DNA of 11,764 nucleotides from positions 1 through 11,764 of the forward strand of contig JAFLCM010000031.1 of assembly GCA_017303565.1 (NCBI GenBank), in the 5' to 3' direction. The number at the start of each line of letters is the position of its first letter. Positions within the stretch are counted from its first letter, which is position 1. The position numbers were made by a program, and so were the translations under genes. Origin of the DNA: Planctomycetota bacterium. GTDB taxonomy: Bacteria > Planctomycetota > Phycisphaerae > Phycisphaerales > UBA1924. A model generated the notes under the pieces. That model worked only from the letters and a program-made list of their open reading frames with translations. It made no database searches and was not told where the DNA came from. Shown here one piece after another: positions 1 to 7,235 of this stretch.

Positions 1-1
1 C

Positions 2-712
2 GAGCAGGCGAAGAAGTACTTTCCGCGGGGCAAGGGGACGGTAATCCCGAACCTGCTGGACCTGGAGCCGTTCAAGGCGCTTCCGGGGCCGGAAAAGGCG
101 CGGGCGAGGTTCCCGCACCTGAACGAGAGCGATCCGGTGCTGCTGTTCCTGAGCCGGATCCACGTGAAGAAGGGGATCGAGAACCTGCTCAGGGCGGTGC
201 GGATCTTGAACGACTCGGGGACGGCGTGCCGCGCGATCATCGCGGGCAGCGGCGAGGCGGCGTACGTCGTGTCGCTGAAGCGGCTGTGCACGGAGCTGGG
301 TCTGGACGAGCGGGTGGCGTTCGTCGGGCTGGTGACGGGGGAGGAGAAGTTGTCGCTGTACCAGGCGGCGGACCTGTTCGTGCTGCCGACGAGCCAGGAG
401 AACTTCGGGTTTGTGTTCGTCGAGGCGCTGGCGTGCGAGACGCCCGTGGTGACGACCAAGGGGGTCGACATCTGGCCGGAGCTGGAGCAGGGCGGCGGGT
501 CGGTGATCTGCGGTTTCGAGGCCAAGAGCGTGGCGGAGACGTGCCGGGGGCTCCTGGCGAAGAAGGCCGCGGACCCGGGGGCGCTGAAGGCGATGGGGCG
601 GAAGGGCCGCGACCACGTGTTCCGCTGGCTGGACCCTGCGGGGGTGATGGACCAGTTCGAGCGGATGTACCGGGAGGGGATCGCGGGGGTTGGTTCGGTG
701 CGAGGCGGCTGA
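2..712 (+). CDS. Glycosyltransferase, GT4 family, 3' part (5' end outside window)
   Basis: The frame is open from base 2 to the TGA at 710-712, giving 236 visible residues. The true start lies upstream of the window; the in-frame GTG at 137 is internal because homology-like sequence precedes it. The visible part is the C-terminal Rossmann domain of a GT-B retaining glycosyltransferase. It has the linker VIPNLLD, the strand LLFLSRIHVKKGIENLL that opens the domain, then AGSGE, VAFVGLV, and the donor-binding E-x7-E motif (ENFGFVFVE, about residues 133-141 of the fragment) followed by ALACETPVV. Such enzymes transfer a sugar from a nucleotide-sugar donor, typically for exopolysaccharide, LPS or glycolipid synthesis in the cytoplasm. 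Donor and acceptor cannot be told from this part. The C-terminus ends normally in a helix, so the gene looks intact at this end. It is followed by the promoter of tRNA-Thr. Confidence 0.9.
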   Translation, partial: EQAKKYFPRGKGTVIPNLLDLEPFKALPGPEKARARFPHLNESDPVLLFLSRIHVKKGIENLLRAVRILNDSGTACRAIIAGSGEAAYVVSLKRLCTELGLDERVAFVGLVTGEEKLSLYQAADLFVLPTSQENFGFVFVEALACETPVVTTKGVDIWPELEQGGGSVICGFEAKSVAETCRGLLAKKAADPGALKAMGRKGRDHVFRWLDPAGVMDQFERMYREGIAGVGSVRGG

Positions 713-738
713 CGCGGACGGGACTGTCGGGGCCGGCT

Positions 739-767
739 CTGACGGGTTCGGGGCGGGCCGGTATACT
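739..767 (+). promoter_or_regulatory. Sigma-70-type promoter for tRNA-Thr(CGU)
   Basis: The -35 box CTGACG (739-744) and the -10 box TATACT (762-767) are separated by exactly 17 nt. The expected start is near 774, which gives a leader of about 57 nt before the tRNA. The pyrimidine-rich run right after the -10 box (CTTCTCCCCCAC) resembles that at the promoter of the second tRNA-Thr at 7338-7366. Confidence 0.6.
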
Positions 768-830
768 CTTCTCCCCCACTGCTCTCGGGGCCTGTTCGGG
801 TTGTCCGGATGGGCGCTTGGGGCGTGAGTC

Positions 831-902
831 GCCACCTTAGCTCAGCTGGTAGAGCGGAGCTTTCGTAAAGCTCAGGTCGCTGGTTCGAATCCAGTAGGTG
901 GC
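831..902 (+). tRNA. trnT: tRNA-Thr (anticodon CGU)
   Basis: A full cloverleaf can be drawn. The acceptor GCCACCT (831-837) pairs with AGGTGGC (896-902). The D stem is GCTC/GAGC (840-843, 852-855). The anticodon stem is GAGCT/AGCTC (857-861, 869-873) with loop TTCGTAA, so the anticodon is CGT (864-866), reading ACG, threonine. The T stem is GCTGG/CCAGT with one G-U pair and loop TTCGAAT. No CCA is encoded. It seems to be a single-gene transcript, with its own promoter upstream and a hairpin terminator at 950-970. Confidence 0.95.
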
Positions 903-949
903 TTTTCTGGGGCAGGCGGGGTGTTCGAGCGCTGGGCGGGAAAGGAAAA

Positions 950-970
950 CCGCGGGACGTGGTCCCGCGG
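950..970. terminator. Bidirectional terminator between tRNA-Thr and gene A
   Basis: A perfect 9-bp stem, CCGCGGGAC (950-958) and GTCCCGCGG (962-970), encloses a GTG loop. On the plus strand it is followed by CTTTCGTCTTCTC. On the minus strand it is followed by GTTTTCCTTT. It can therefore end both the tRNA transcript (+) and the gene D-C-B-A transcript (-), which stops at 1021. Confidence 0.75.
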
Positions 971-1020
971 CTTTCGTCTTCTCGGTCGGTTGCGTCCGTG
1001 CGGCTCGGAGCGCGGGAGGG

Positions 1021-1941
1021 TTACGGCGCGTTGGTCTCGCAGCCGTCGGCGAAGATGCCGTTGGCGTCGAACCAGCCGGCCTGGCAGCCGGTGATCTTGC
1101 AGGAACCGTTGACGCAGGCGACGGCGGTGACGCGCGGGCCGGGGGTGCAGGCGTTGCCGCAGGCGCCGCAGTTGTTGGTGTTGGTGTTGAGGTTCACCTC
1201 GCAGCCGTCGCTGTACAGGCCGTTGCAGTTGGCGAAGCCGGTGTTGCAGGAGGCGACGAAGCAGGTGCCGTTGATGCAGGCGCGGGTGCCGTTGGCGACG
1301 GGTCCGCAGACGTTGCCGCAGGCGCCGCAGTTGTTGAGGTTGGAACTGACGCTGACCTCGCAGCCGTTGGCGGTGATGGCGTCGCAGTTGGCGAAGCCGA
1401 TGTTGCACGAGCCGATGGCGCAGGCGCCGTTGACACAGGCCGATGTGGCGTTGGGGAGGTTGCAGACCAGGCCGCACTGGCCGCAGTTGGAGGTGCTGCT
1501 GGAGGTGTTGACCTCGCAGCCGTTGGAGGTGACGTTGTCGCAGTTGGCGAAGCCGACGTTGCAGGAGCCGATGGCGCAGACGCCGTTGACGCAGATCGAC
1601 GTGGCGTTGGGGAGGTTGCAGACCAGGCCGCACTGGCCGCAGTTGTTCGTGCTGGTGTTGAGGTTGACCTCGCAGCCGTTGGCGGTGATCCCGTCGCAGT
1701 TGGCGAAGCCGACGTTGCAGGAGGCGATGGCGCACTGGCCGCCGACGCAGGTGGAGGTGGCGTTGGCCAGGTTGCAGACGAGTCCGCAGGCGCCGCAGTT
1801 GTTCGGGTTGGTGGCGACGTTGACGCAGTTGCCGGAGCAGTTGGTGAAGCCGGGGTTGCAGGCGAGGGTGCAGGCGCCGTTGACGCACTGGTAGGTGCCG
1901 TTGGCGGGGTTGGGGGGGCAGACGGCGCCGCAGGCGCCGCA
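1021..1941 (-). repeat. Six tandem 8-Cys modules in gene A (about 156-bp period)
   Basis: Module pattern: C-x2-C-x3-C-x8-C-x4-C-x4-C-x6-C-x7-C, then about 10 residues to the next module. First cysteines are spaced 48, 52, 52, 52 and 53 residues apart. Modules 3 and 4 are nearly the same in protein (both with CGQCGLVCNLPNATS), which points to recent internal duplication. Confidence 0.9.
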
Positions 1942-2658
1942 GTTGTTGCTATCGCTCAGCATGTAGACCTCGCAGCCGTCGGTCATGCTGGCGTTGCAGT
2001 CGGCGTAACCGACGGAGCAGGGGTAGGTGCAGAAGCCGCCCTGGCAGACGGGGGTGGTGTTGGGCGGGCCCTGGGGGCACTGGGCGGCGGTGCCGCAGTT
2101 GAACTGCGAGTCGCAGGCGTCGCCGATGCCGTCGGAGTCCGCGTCCTGCTGGCCGGGGTTGGGGATGCTGGGGCAGTTGTCGCAGAGGTCGCCCTTGCCG
2201 TCGGCGTCGATGTCGGCCTGATTGGGGTTGGCGACGGCTGGGCAGTTGTCCTGGTTGTCCTGCACGCCGTCGCCGTCGAGGTCGTTGGCGCAGGTGGGGT
2301 CGGCGAAGTCGACGAGGCCGTCGCAGTCGTCGTCGATGCCGTTCTGGCAGTCCTCGGGGGCGCCGGGGTAGACGCTCGGCAGGTTGTCATTGCAGTCGCC
2401 CTGGGCGACGGTGAAGCCGTCGCCGTCGTTGTCTGGGGAGCAGGCGGAGCCGAAGACGGCGAGGAAGGCGGCGAGGTCGGCGGTGTTGATGAGGTTGTCG
2501 TTGTTGAAGTCGCCGGGGCAGGTGCAGTTGCCGCGGGTTGCGGCGGCGTTGCCGGACGCGGACTGGGCGACGGCGCCGGGGTGATCAAGCCCCCTGGTGA
2601 CGGCGAAGACGAGCGTGCCGCCGAGGGCCGCGCCGATGAACAGGTCTCTGGTTCTCAT
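1021..2658 (-). CDS. Gene A: secreted Cys-rich modular protein (dockerin-like, MopE-like, TSP3-like, six 8-Cys repeats)
   Basis: 545 residues. The start is ATG 2658, right before a signal peptide, with GGAG 10 nt upstream (2669-2672). The frame stays open further upstream, but that part overlaps gene B and does not look like protein. Order of parts: signal peptide (1-32, ending AVAQ); dockerin-like loop CPGDFNNDNLINTADLAAF (about 47-65); a metal-binding motif of the MopE type, DNDGDGF...GDCND...YPGA..DDDCDG (76-115); thrombospondin type-3-like repeats with DNCP and GDACD (126-183); then one half module and six full modules whose first cysteines are at 240, 288, 340, 392, 444 and 497. The protein ends on a cap module shared with genes C and D. 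The cysteine density and export signal imply a disulfide-bonded protein outside the cytoplasm, with Ca2+ likely bound by the Asp-rich part. No catalytic motif is seen, so the function is unknown; a structural or adhesive role is inferred. Last gene of the probable D-C-B-A operon, 50 nt after B. Confidence 0.9.
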   Translation of the reverse strand: MRTRDLFIGAALGGTLVFAVTRGLDHPGAVAQSASGNAAATRGNCTCPGDFNNDNLINTADLAAFLAVFGSACSPDNDGDGFTVAQGDCNDNLPSVYPGAPEDCQNGIDDDCDGLVDFADPTCANDLDGDGVQDNQDNCPAVANPNQADIDADGKGDLCDNCPSIPNPGQQDADSDGIGDACDSQFNCGTAAQCPQGPPNTTPVCQGGFCTYPCSVGYADCNASMTDGCEVYMLSDSNNCGACGAVCPPNPANGTYQCVNGACTLACNPGFTNCSGNCVNVATNPNNCGACGLVCNLANATSTCVGGQCAIASCNVGFANCDGITANGCEVNLNTSTNNCGQCGLVCNLPNATSICVNGVCAIGSCNVGFANCDNVTSNGCEVNTSSSTSNCGQCGLVCNLPNATSACVNGACAIGSCNIGFANCDAITANGCEVSVSSNLNNCGACGNVCGPVANGTRACINGTCFVASCNTGFANCNGLYSDGCEVNLNTNTNNCGACGNACTPGPRVTAVACVNGSCKITGCQAGWFDANGIFADGCETNAP

Positions 2659-2708
2659 TGGGCTTGATCTCCGTCGGTGCGTGGAGGGCCAGGGGGAGGG
2701 GTGGGTTT

Positions 2709-3809
2709 TCAGCAGCTGCGGCCGAAGACCTGCAGGGTGTAGTTGTTGCAGGACTGGCCCGAGACCCAGCGGATCTCGATGAAGTAGTCGAACGAGTCGT
2801 CGCCGGTGGTTTTGGGCACGTTGATCAGGATCGACTCGGTGGTGCCGGCGGCGTTGGTCGAGGAGCCGAGGAGCGAGCCGCCGCAGGACGAGTAGACGAA
2901 GACGTCGTAGTTGACACCGGCGGGGACGAAGACCTGGATGGTCTGCTGCATGTTCCCGGTGCAGCCCGAGGAGCACTCGTTGGCGCGGACCTTGAACCAG
3001 CGGGTTCGCCGGTCGTTGAAAACCGGGCCGAGGACGGCGTTCGCGGTGCCGCTGCAGGCGAACCCGCAGCGGGTATCGCCGCAGGTGGAACCCAGGTCGG
3101 TGGCGGAGGTGCAGGAGTTTGCGGCCAGCGCGTGGCGGAGTTCGCAGCCGTTGGCGTCGTTGCTGTCGCAGTTGGAGTAGCCGGGGTTGCACGACTGGAC
3201 GGTGCAGACGCCGGCGACGCAGGCGGGGATGGCGTTGGGCAGCGAGCAGAAGATGTTGCAGCCGCCGCAGTTGGCGATCGAGGTGGCGATGTTGGTCTCG
3301 CAGCCGTTGACCGGGTTGGCGTCGCAGTCGGCGAAGCCGGTGTTGCAGGTGTACTGGCAGAGGTCGTTGGCGCAGGCGACGGACATGTTCGGCCTGGGCG
3401 GGCAGTTGGCGGCGCTGACGCAGCAGGCGTCGCCGACGCCGTCGTTGTTGGAGTCCTGCTGCCCGGGGTTGGGGACGGTCGGGCAGTTGTCGCAGGCGTC
3501 GCCGACGCCGTCACCGTCCGCGTCGGCCTGGGTGGGGTTCGGGACGAACGGGCAGTTGTCGCTGGGGTCGACGATGCCGTCGAAGTCTGAGTCGGGGAGG
3601 CAGTTGGTGCCGAAGACGGCGAGGAAGCCGGCGAGGTCGATGGTGTTGATGGTGCCGTCGCCGTTGAAATCTCCGGGGCAGATGCAGGCTCGCGGCGCAG
3701 CGGCGGACGGTGCGGGCTGGCGCGCGGCGGCGGGGGCGAGGGTGAACAGCAGCCCGGCCAGGGCGGCGCCGCCGAGAACCATCAGGATGTCGCGGGCGTT
3801 GATCTTCAT
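2709..3809 (-). CDS. Gene B: short Cys-rich paralog with a distinct C-terminal beta-rich domain
   Basis: 366 residues. The start is ATG 3809 with a strong GGAGG 7 nt upstream (3817-3821). It has a signal peptide (1-30, ending APAAA), a dockerin-like loop CPGDFNGDGTINTIDLAGF (44-62), and two thrombospondin type-3-like Asp repeats with DNCP at 84-87 and 107-110. One half module and a single 8-Cys module (about 146-222) follow, instead of six. The last 135 residues differ from the paralogs: CTSATDLG, WFKVRANE, a conserved-looking VFVPAGVNYDVFVYSSCGG and FDYFIEIRWVSG, ending in Cys. Alternating hydrophobic strands and this motif order resemble the pre-peptidase C-terminal (PPC) type beta-sandwich of secreted proteins. 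That assignment is by eye and moderate only. The role is unknown; secretion and disulfide bonding are well supported. It lies 71 nt after gene C and 50 nt before gene A in the same direction. Confidence 0.88.
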   Translation of the reverse strand: MKINARDILMVLGGAALAGLLFTLAPAAARQPAPSAAAPRACICPGDFNGDGTINTIDLAGFLAVFGTNCLPDSDFDGIVDPSDNCPFVPNPTQADADGDGVGDACDNCPTVPNPGQQDSNNDGVGDACCVSAANCPPRPNMSVACANDLCQYTCNTGFADCDANPVNGCETNIATSIANCGGCNIFCSLPNAIPACVAGVCTVQSCNPGYSNCDSNDANGCELRHALAANSCTSATDLGSTCGDTRCGFACSGTANAVLGPVFNDRRTRWFKVRANECSSGCTGNMQQTIQVFVPAGVNYDVFVYSSCGGSLLGSSTNAAGTTESILINVPKTTGDDSFDYFIEIRWVSGQSCNNYTLQVFGRSC

Positions 3810-3880
3810 GGGGTGGCCTCCGAAGTTTGGCGTGACCTCTTCGTGGACTGGATGTGGACCCGCGGGGTTGCGGGCGGTGC

Positions 3881-4792
3881 TCAGGGCTCAAAGAAGAACT
3901 CGCAGCCGTCGCTGAAGATACCGTTGGCGTCGAGCCAGCCGGCCTGGCATCCGGTGATCTTGCAGTTGCCGTTGACGCAGGCGACGGCGGTGACGCGCGG
4001 GCCGGGGGTGCAGACGACGCCGCAAGCGCCGCAGTGGCTGGTGTTCGTGTTGAGGTTGACCTCGCACCCGTCGGCGTAGAGGCCGTTGCAGTTGGCGAAG
4101 CCGACGTTGCAGGAGCCGATGGCGCAGCCGCCGTTGACGCAGGCGACGGTCCCGTTGGGGATCGGTCCGCAGGAGTCGCCGCAGGCGCCGCAGTTGCCGG
4201 GGCTGGTGAGGATGTTCACCTCGCAGCCGTCGGCGAAGAGGCCGTTGCAGTCGGCGAAGCCGGTGTTGCAGGAGCCGAGGACGCACTGGCCGCCCGCGCA
4301 GGCGGCGGTGGCGTTGGGCGGGTTCGCGCACACCACGTTGCACGCGCCGCAGTTCTGTGGGTCGTTCAGGACGTTGACCTCGCAGCCGTCGGCGGCGACG
4401 GCGTTGCAGTCGAAGAAGCCGGTGTTGCACGAGCCGATCTGGCACTGGCCGCTGACGCAGATGGAGGTGGCGTTGGGGAGATTGCAGACGTTGCAGCAGC
4501 CGCCGCAGTTGCCGGGGTTCCCGCCGATGAAGACCTCGCAGCCGTTGGTGGGGTTCCCGTCGCAGTCTGAGTAGCCCGGTGTGCAGCCGACGAAGCAGAC
4601 GCCGTTGTTGCAGCCGGCGTACTGGTTGGGCCCCGGGGTGCAGACGACGCCGCAGCCGCCGCAGTTGTTCTTGTCGGTGGTGAGGTCGCGGCACACGCCG
4701 GCGCAGTTGGTGAAGCCGCTGGCGCACGAGGGAACGCAGAAGCCGCCCACGCACTGGGTTCCGGTGGGGCAGAAGAAGCCGCAGGCGCCGCA
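3881..4792 (-). repeat. Six tandem 8-Cys modules in gene C
   Basis: Same module pattern as gene A. First-cysteine spacing is 43, 52, 52, 53 and 53 residues. The first module is shortened, between its third and fourth cysteines. Confidence 0.88.
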
Positions 4793-5404
4793 GGCCTGGT
4801 TGTCTGAGCCGAGCCAGCGCTCGCAGCCGTCGGCGTAGAGGCCGTTGCAGTTGCCCCAGCCGCTGGCGCAGCCGGAGATGACGCAGGTTCCGCCCTGGCA
4901 GACGACGAAGGCGTTCGAGGCGGGCGGGCACTGTGACAGAGTCTGGCAATAGGCGCCCTCGCAGGCATCACCGACGCCGTCGCCGTCGCCGTCGGCTTGG
5001 CCGACGTTGGAGGTCGTGGGGCAGTTGTCGCAGGCGTCGCCGGCGCCGTCCATGTCGAGGTCGGCCTGGGTGGGGTTGGGGGTGTTGGGGCAGTTGTCGA
5101 GGGCGTCGAGGACGCCGTCGTTGTCGGCGTCGTTGTTGCAGGCGGTGGCGAAGACTCCGAGGAAGGCGGCGAGGTCCACGGAGTTGATGAAGTTGTCGCC
5201 GTTGAAGTCACCGGGGCAGGCGCAGGCGCGGGCGGCTCGGAGGGCTGCTTCGGGGTTGGCGCCGACCTGCGGCGTCGCGACCAACGGAGGCCGGTCGGGA
5301 GCGGCGACGGGCTGTGCCGCGGCGGTCGATGACCCGAGGATCAGGAGCGAGCCGACCAGACCGCCGACGAGGAGGCGGAGCGTGCGGATGCGGTGCCGGT
5401 TCAT
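3881..5404 (-). CDS. Gene C: secreted Cys-rich modular protein (dockerin-like, TSP3-like, six 8-Cys repeats)
   Basis: 507 residues. ATG 5404 is chosen because the Arg-rich n-region and hydrophobic h-region of a signal peptide (1-31, ending TAAAQ) begin there, with GAGG 10 nt upstream. A longer in-frame start at 5455 would add 17 residues in front of the signal peptide. After a Pro/Ala-rich stretch (32-60) come a dockerin-like loop CPGDFNGDNFINSVDLAAF (63-81), three Asp-rich thrombospondin type-3-like repeats (91-148) with two DNCP motifs, a leading half module, and six 8-Cys modules (first cysteines 205, 248, 300, 352, 405, 458). The protein ends in the same cap as gene A. Unlike A, it lacks the MopE-like motif. 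Module 3 has CGGCC and module 4 has CGACN, where the paralogs have CGxCG. It is likely exported and disulfide-rich, with no enzyme motif seen and function unknown. It sits 58 nt after gene D. Confidence 0.9.
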   Translation of the reverse strand: MNRHRIRTLRLLVGGLVGSLLILGSSTAAAQPVAAPDRPPLVATPQVGANPEAALRAARACACPGDFNGDNFINSVDLAAFLGVFATACNNDADNDGVLDALDNCPNTPNPTQADLDMDGAGDACDNCPTTSNVGQADGDGDGVGDACEGAYCQTLSQCPPASNAFVVCQGGTCVISGCASGWGNCNGLYADGCERWLGSDNQACGACGFFCPTGTQCVGGFCVPSCASGFTNCAGVCRDLTTDKNNCGGCGVVCTPGPNQYAGCNNGVCFVGCTPGYSDCDGNPTNGCEVFIGGNPGNCGGCCNVCNLPNATSICVSGQCQIGSCNTGFFDCNAVAADGCEVNVLNDPQNCGACNVVCANPPNATAACAGGQCVLGSCNTGFADCNGLFADGCEVNILTSPGNCGACGDSCGPIPNGTVACVNGGCAIGSCNVGFANCNGLYADGCEVNLNTNTSHCGACGVVCTPGPRVTAVACVNGNCKITGCQAGWLDANGIFSDGCEFFFEP

Positions 5405-5462
5405 GTTATTGAGGCCTCTGTGGTTTGAGCAGCGCGCCGATCGGGAGCCGACCACGCCGCGG

Positions 5463-6404
5463 TCACGGGATGCGGAACTCGCACCCGTTGCTGAACACGC
5501 CGTCGAGATCGACCCAGCCGCCCTGGCAGCCGGTGATCTGGCAGAACCCGCTCACGCAGGCGGTGGAGAAGACATTGGGGCCGGGGGTGCAGGGGATGCC
5601 GCAGCCGCCGCAGTGCGTGACGCTGGTGTTGATGTTGACCTCGCAGCCGTCGGCGGCGATCCCGTTGCAGTTGCGGAATCCGGTGTTGCAGGCGCCGAGC
5701 GTGCACACGCCGTTGACGCAGGTGGCGGCGGCGTTGGGGAAGGTGCACACGTTGCCGCAAGCGTTGCAGTTGGTGGGGCTGGTGCGGAGGTCCACCTCGC
5801 AGCCGTCGGCGATGATCCCGTTGCAGTTGGCGAAGTTCGCCGCGCACCCCGCGATGACGCAGACGCCGTTGACGCACGCGGACGTGGCTTTGGGGAAGGT
5901 GCAATCGTTGCCGCACGAACCGCAGTTTGCGAAACTGGTGCGGAGATCGACCTCGCATCCGTTGGCCTCGATGCCGTCGCAGTTGGCGAACCCGGCGTTG
6001 CACGCGCCCATGACACAGGCACCGCCGTCGCAGAGAGCGGCGGCGTTGGGCCGCGGCGGGCACACCAACCCGCACCCACCGCAGTCCTGCAGGCTGGAAG
6101 CGATGTCGGTCTCGCATCCGTCGGCGTACACCCCGTTGCAGTCGGAGAACGACCCGCTGCACCCGACGATCGCGCACTGTCCACCGACGCAGTTCACCTT
6201 GAGCACGTTGGGCGGAATCGGGCACACCACGCCGCAGCCGCCGCAGTTCGCGGGGTTGTTGAACAGGAGGGGCGTTTCACACCCGTCACCCGCCCAGCCG
6301 TTGCAGTCGCCGAAGCCCGGTTCGCATCCCACGATGACGCACTGCCCGCCCACGCAGGCGGTGATCGCCTCGGGGACTATGCACGCCTGCCCGCACGCCC
6401 CGCA
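5463..6404 (-). repeat. Six tandem 8-Cys modules in gene D
   Basis: Same cysteine pattern as genes A and C. First-cysteine spacing is 53, 54, 53, 52 and 52 residues. Modules 4 and 5 share the flank CEVDLRTS and the start CTFP, so they look like a local duplication. Confidence 0.88.
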
Positions 6405-7034
6405 GTTGAGCGCGTCGGTGTTCGTGTTCACCTCGCAACCGTCGGCCGCAAGGTCGCCGTTGCAATCCGCGAACCCGGGCAGGCAGCCGTACAAGCACAG
6501 GCCGAACTCGCACACCCCCTGCGTGTTGGGAGGCCCGGGCGGGCACGGGATGATGCCGCGGCAGTTGAACACGCTGTCACACGCATCGCCCACACCGTCC
6601 AGGTCGCCGTCCTCCTGGCCGGGGTTCGGGGTTGTGGGGCAGTTGTCAACGGCGTCGAAGACGCCGTCGCCGTCGGTGTCGATGGGGCAGATGGTGCCGA
6701 AAGCCGCGATGAACAGGACCAGGTCGCTCGTGTTGACGAGCGAGTCGAGGTTGAGGTCGCCGCGGCAGTCGCAGGACGGCACGCGGGCCGGACAGGGCGT
6801 CCCGAAGGCGGAGATGAACAGCACGAGGTCCGCCGTGTTGACGACCCTGTCGGCGTTCAGGTCGGCGAGGCAGGTGCAGGGCACGTCGATCCGCGCCGCG
6901 GCGGCGACGGCAGGCTGCGCGGGAGCGGCCTGAACCTCCGCGACCGGCTGAGCGCCGGCGCGGTTCGAACCGAACGGGGCCGCGAGCAGGGCCAAACCAA
7001 TGATCGTGCCAGCGGCGAAATCACGCTTGTTCAC
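5463..7034 (-). CDS. Gene D: secreted Cys-rich modular protein with two dockerin-like motifs and six 8-Cys repeats
   Basis: 523 residues from GTG 7034. This start is preferred because GGAG lies 7 nt upstream (7042-7045) and a signal peptide (NKRDFAAG, then a hydrophobic core, ending RAGAQ at about 29) follows at once. The upstream in-frame alternative is a TTG at 7127 with Pro/Arg-rich, non-coding-looking sequence between. A Pro/Ala linker (30-48) leads to two dockerin-like segments, LADLNADRVVNTADLVLF (56-73) and RGDLNLDSLVNTSDLVLF (91-108), each ending AFGTxC. Only one occurs in A, B and C. Then come thrombospondin type-3-like Asp repeats (118-153), a leading half module and six 8-Cys modules (first cysteines 211, 264, 318, 371, 423, 475), ending in a diverged form of the A/C cap. 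It is the first gene of the probable operon and has the clearest upstream region. No enzyme motif was found. Binding to a cohesin-like partner through the paired motifs is conceivable but not shown. Confidence 0.88.
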   Translation of the reverse strand: MNKRDFAAGTIIGLALLAAPFGSNRAGAQPVAEVQAAPAQPAVAAAARIDVPCTCLADLNADRVVNTADLVLFISAFGTPCPARVPSCDCRGDLNLDSLVNTSDLVLFIAAFGTICPIDTDGDGVFDAVDNCPTTPNPGQEDGDLDGVGDACDSVFNCRGIIPCPPGPPNTQGVCEFGLCLYGCLPGFADCNGDLAADGCEVNTNTDALNCGACGQACIVPEAITACVGGQCVIVGCEPGFGDCNGWAGDGCETPLLFNNPANCGGCGVVCPIPPNVLKVNCVGGQCAIVGCSGSFSDCNGVYADGCETDIASSLQDCGGCGLVCPPRPNAAALCDGGACVMGACNAGFANCDGIEANGCEVDLRTSFANCGSCGNDCTFPKATSACVNGVCVIAGCAANFANCNGIIADGCEVDLRTSPTNCNACGNVCTFPNAAATCVNGVCTLGACNTGFRNCNGIAADGCEVNINTSVTHCGGCGIPCTPGPNVFSTACVSGFCQITGCQGGWVDLDGVFSNGCEFRIP

Positions 7035-7206
7035 GGGTTTGCTCCAAAGGGTTGGGACTATGCGGGCGCACGGCGATCGCGGCCGCTTCGCGGCGTTCCC
7101 CGGCGGTGCCTGTTGGGCGCTCGCCAATCAACAACGGAGGGCTTTCTCCCGATCCGGCGGCACTTCCTCCCCGCTTCAAACACGGTCGGGGGCGGGTCCG
7201 CCAAAG

Positions 7207-7235
7207 AAACTACCCCATGGGGTTCGGCTTGTCAG
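7207..7235 (-). promoter_or_regulatory. Candidate promoter of the D-C-B-A operon
   Basis: On the minus strand, CTGACA (7235-7230) and TAGTTT (7212-7207) are 17 nt apart. This would start transcription near 7200 and leave a leader of about 165 nt before GTG 7034. The -35 box is good and the -10 box weak. The 12-bp palindrome ACCCCATGGGGT (7212-7223) lies in the spacer and could be an operator. The remainder of 7046-7337 shows no gene that I can support. Confidence 0.35.

Noticed and set aside
872..1888. Minus-strand Arg/Leu/Gln-rich ORF overlapping tRNA-Thr and gene A
   Set aside because: Out-of-frame reading of the Cys module DNA. It has no initiation signal and crosses a tRNA and a terminator.
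898..2667. Long plus-strand ORF (589 codons) opposite gene A
   Set aside because: Val/Ala/Gly-rich low-complexity product that is the antisense shadow of the Cys repeats. It would also overlap the tRNA 3' end and gene A, which has a signal peptide and recognisable domains.
1021..7034. CRISPR or DNA-level satellite interpretation of the repeated minus-strand block
   Set aside because: The period of about 156 bp keeps reading frame and cysteine spacing, and the units vary at codon level. These are protein repeats, with no spacer/repeat pattern.
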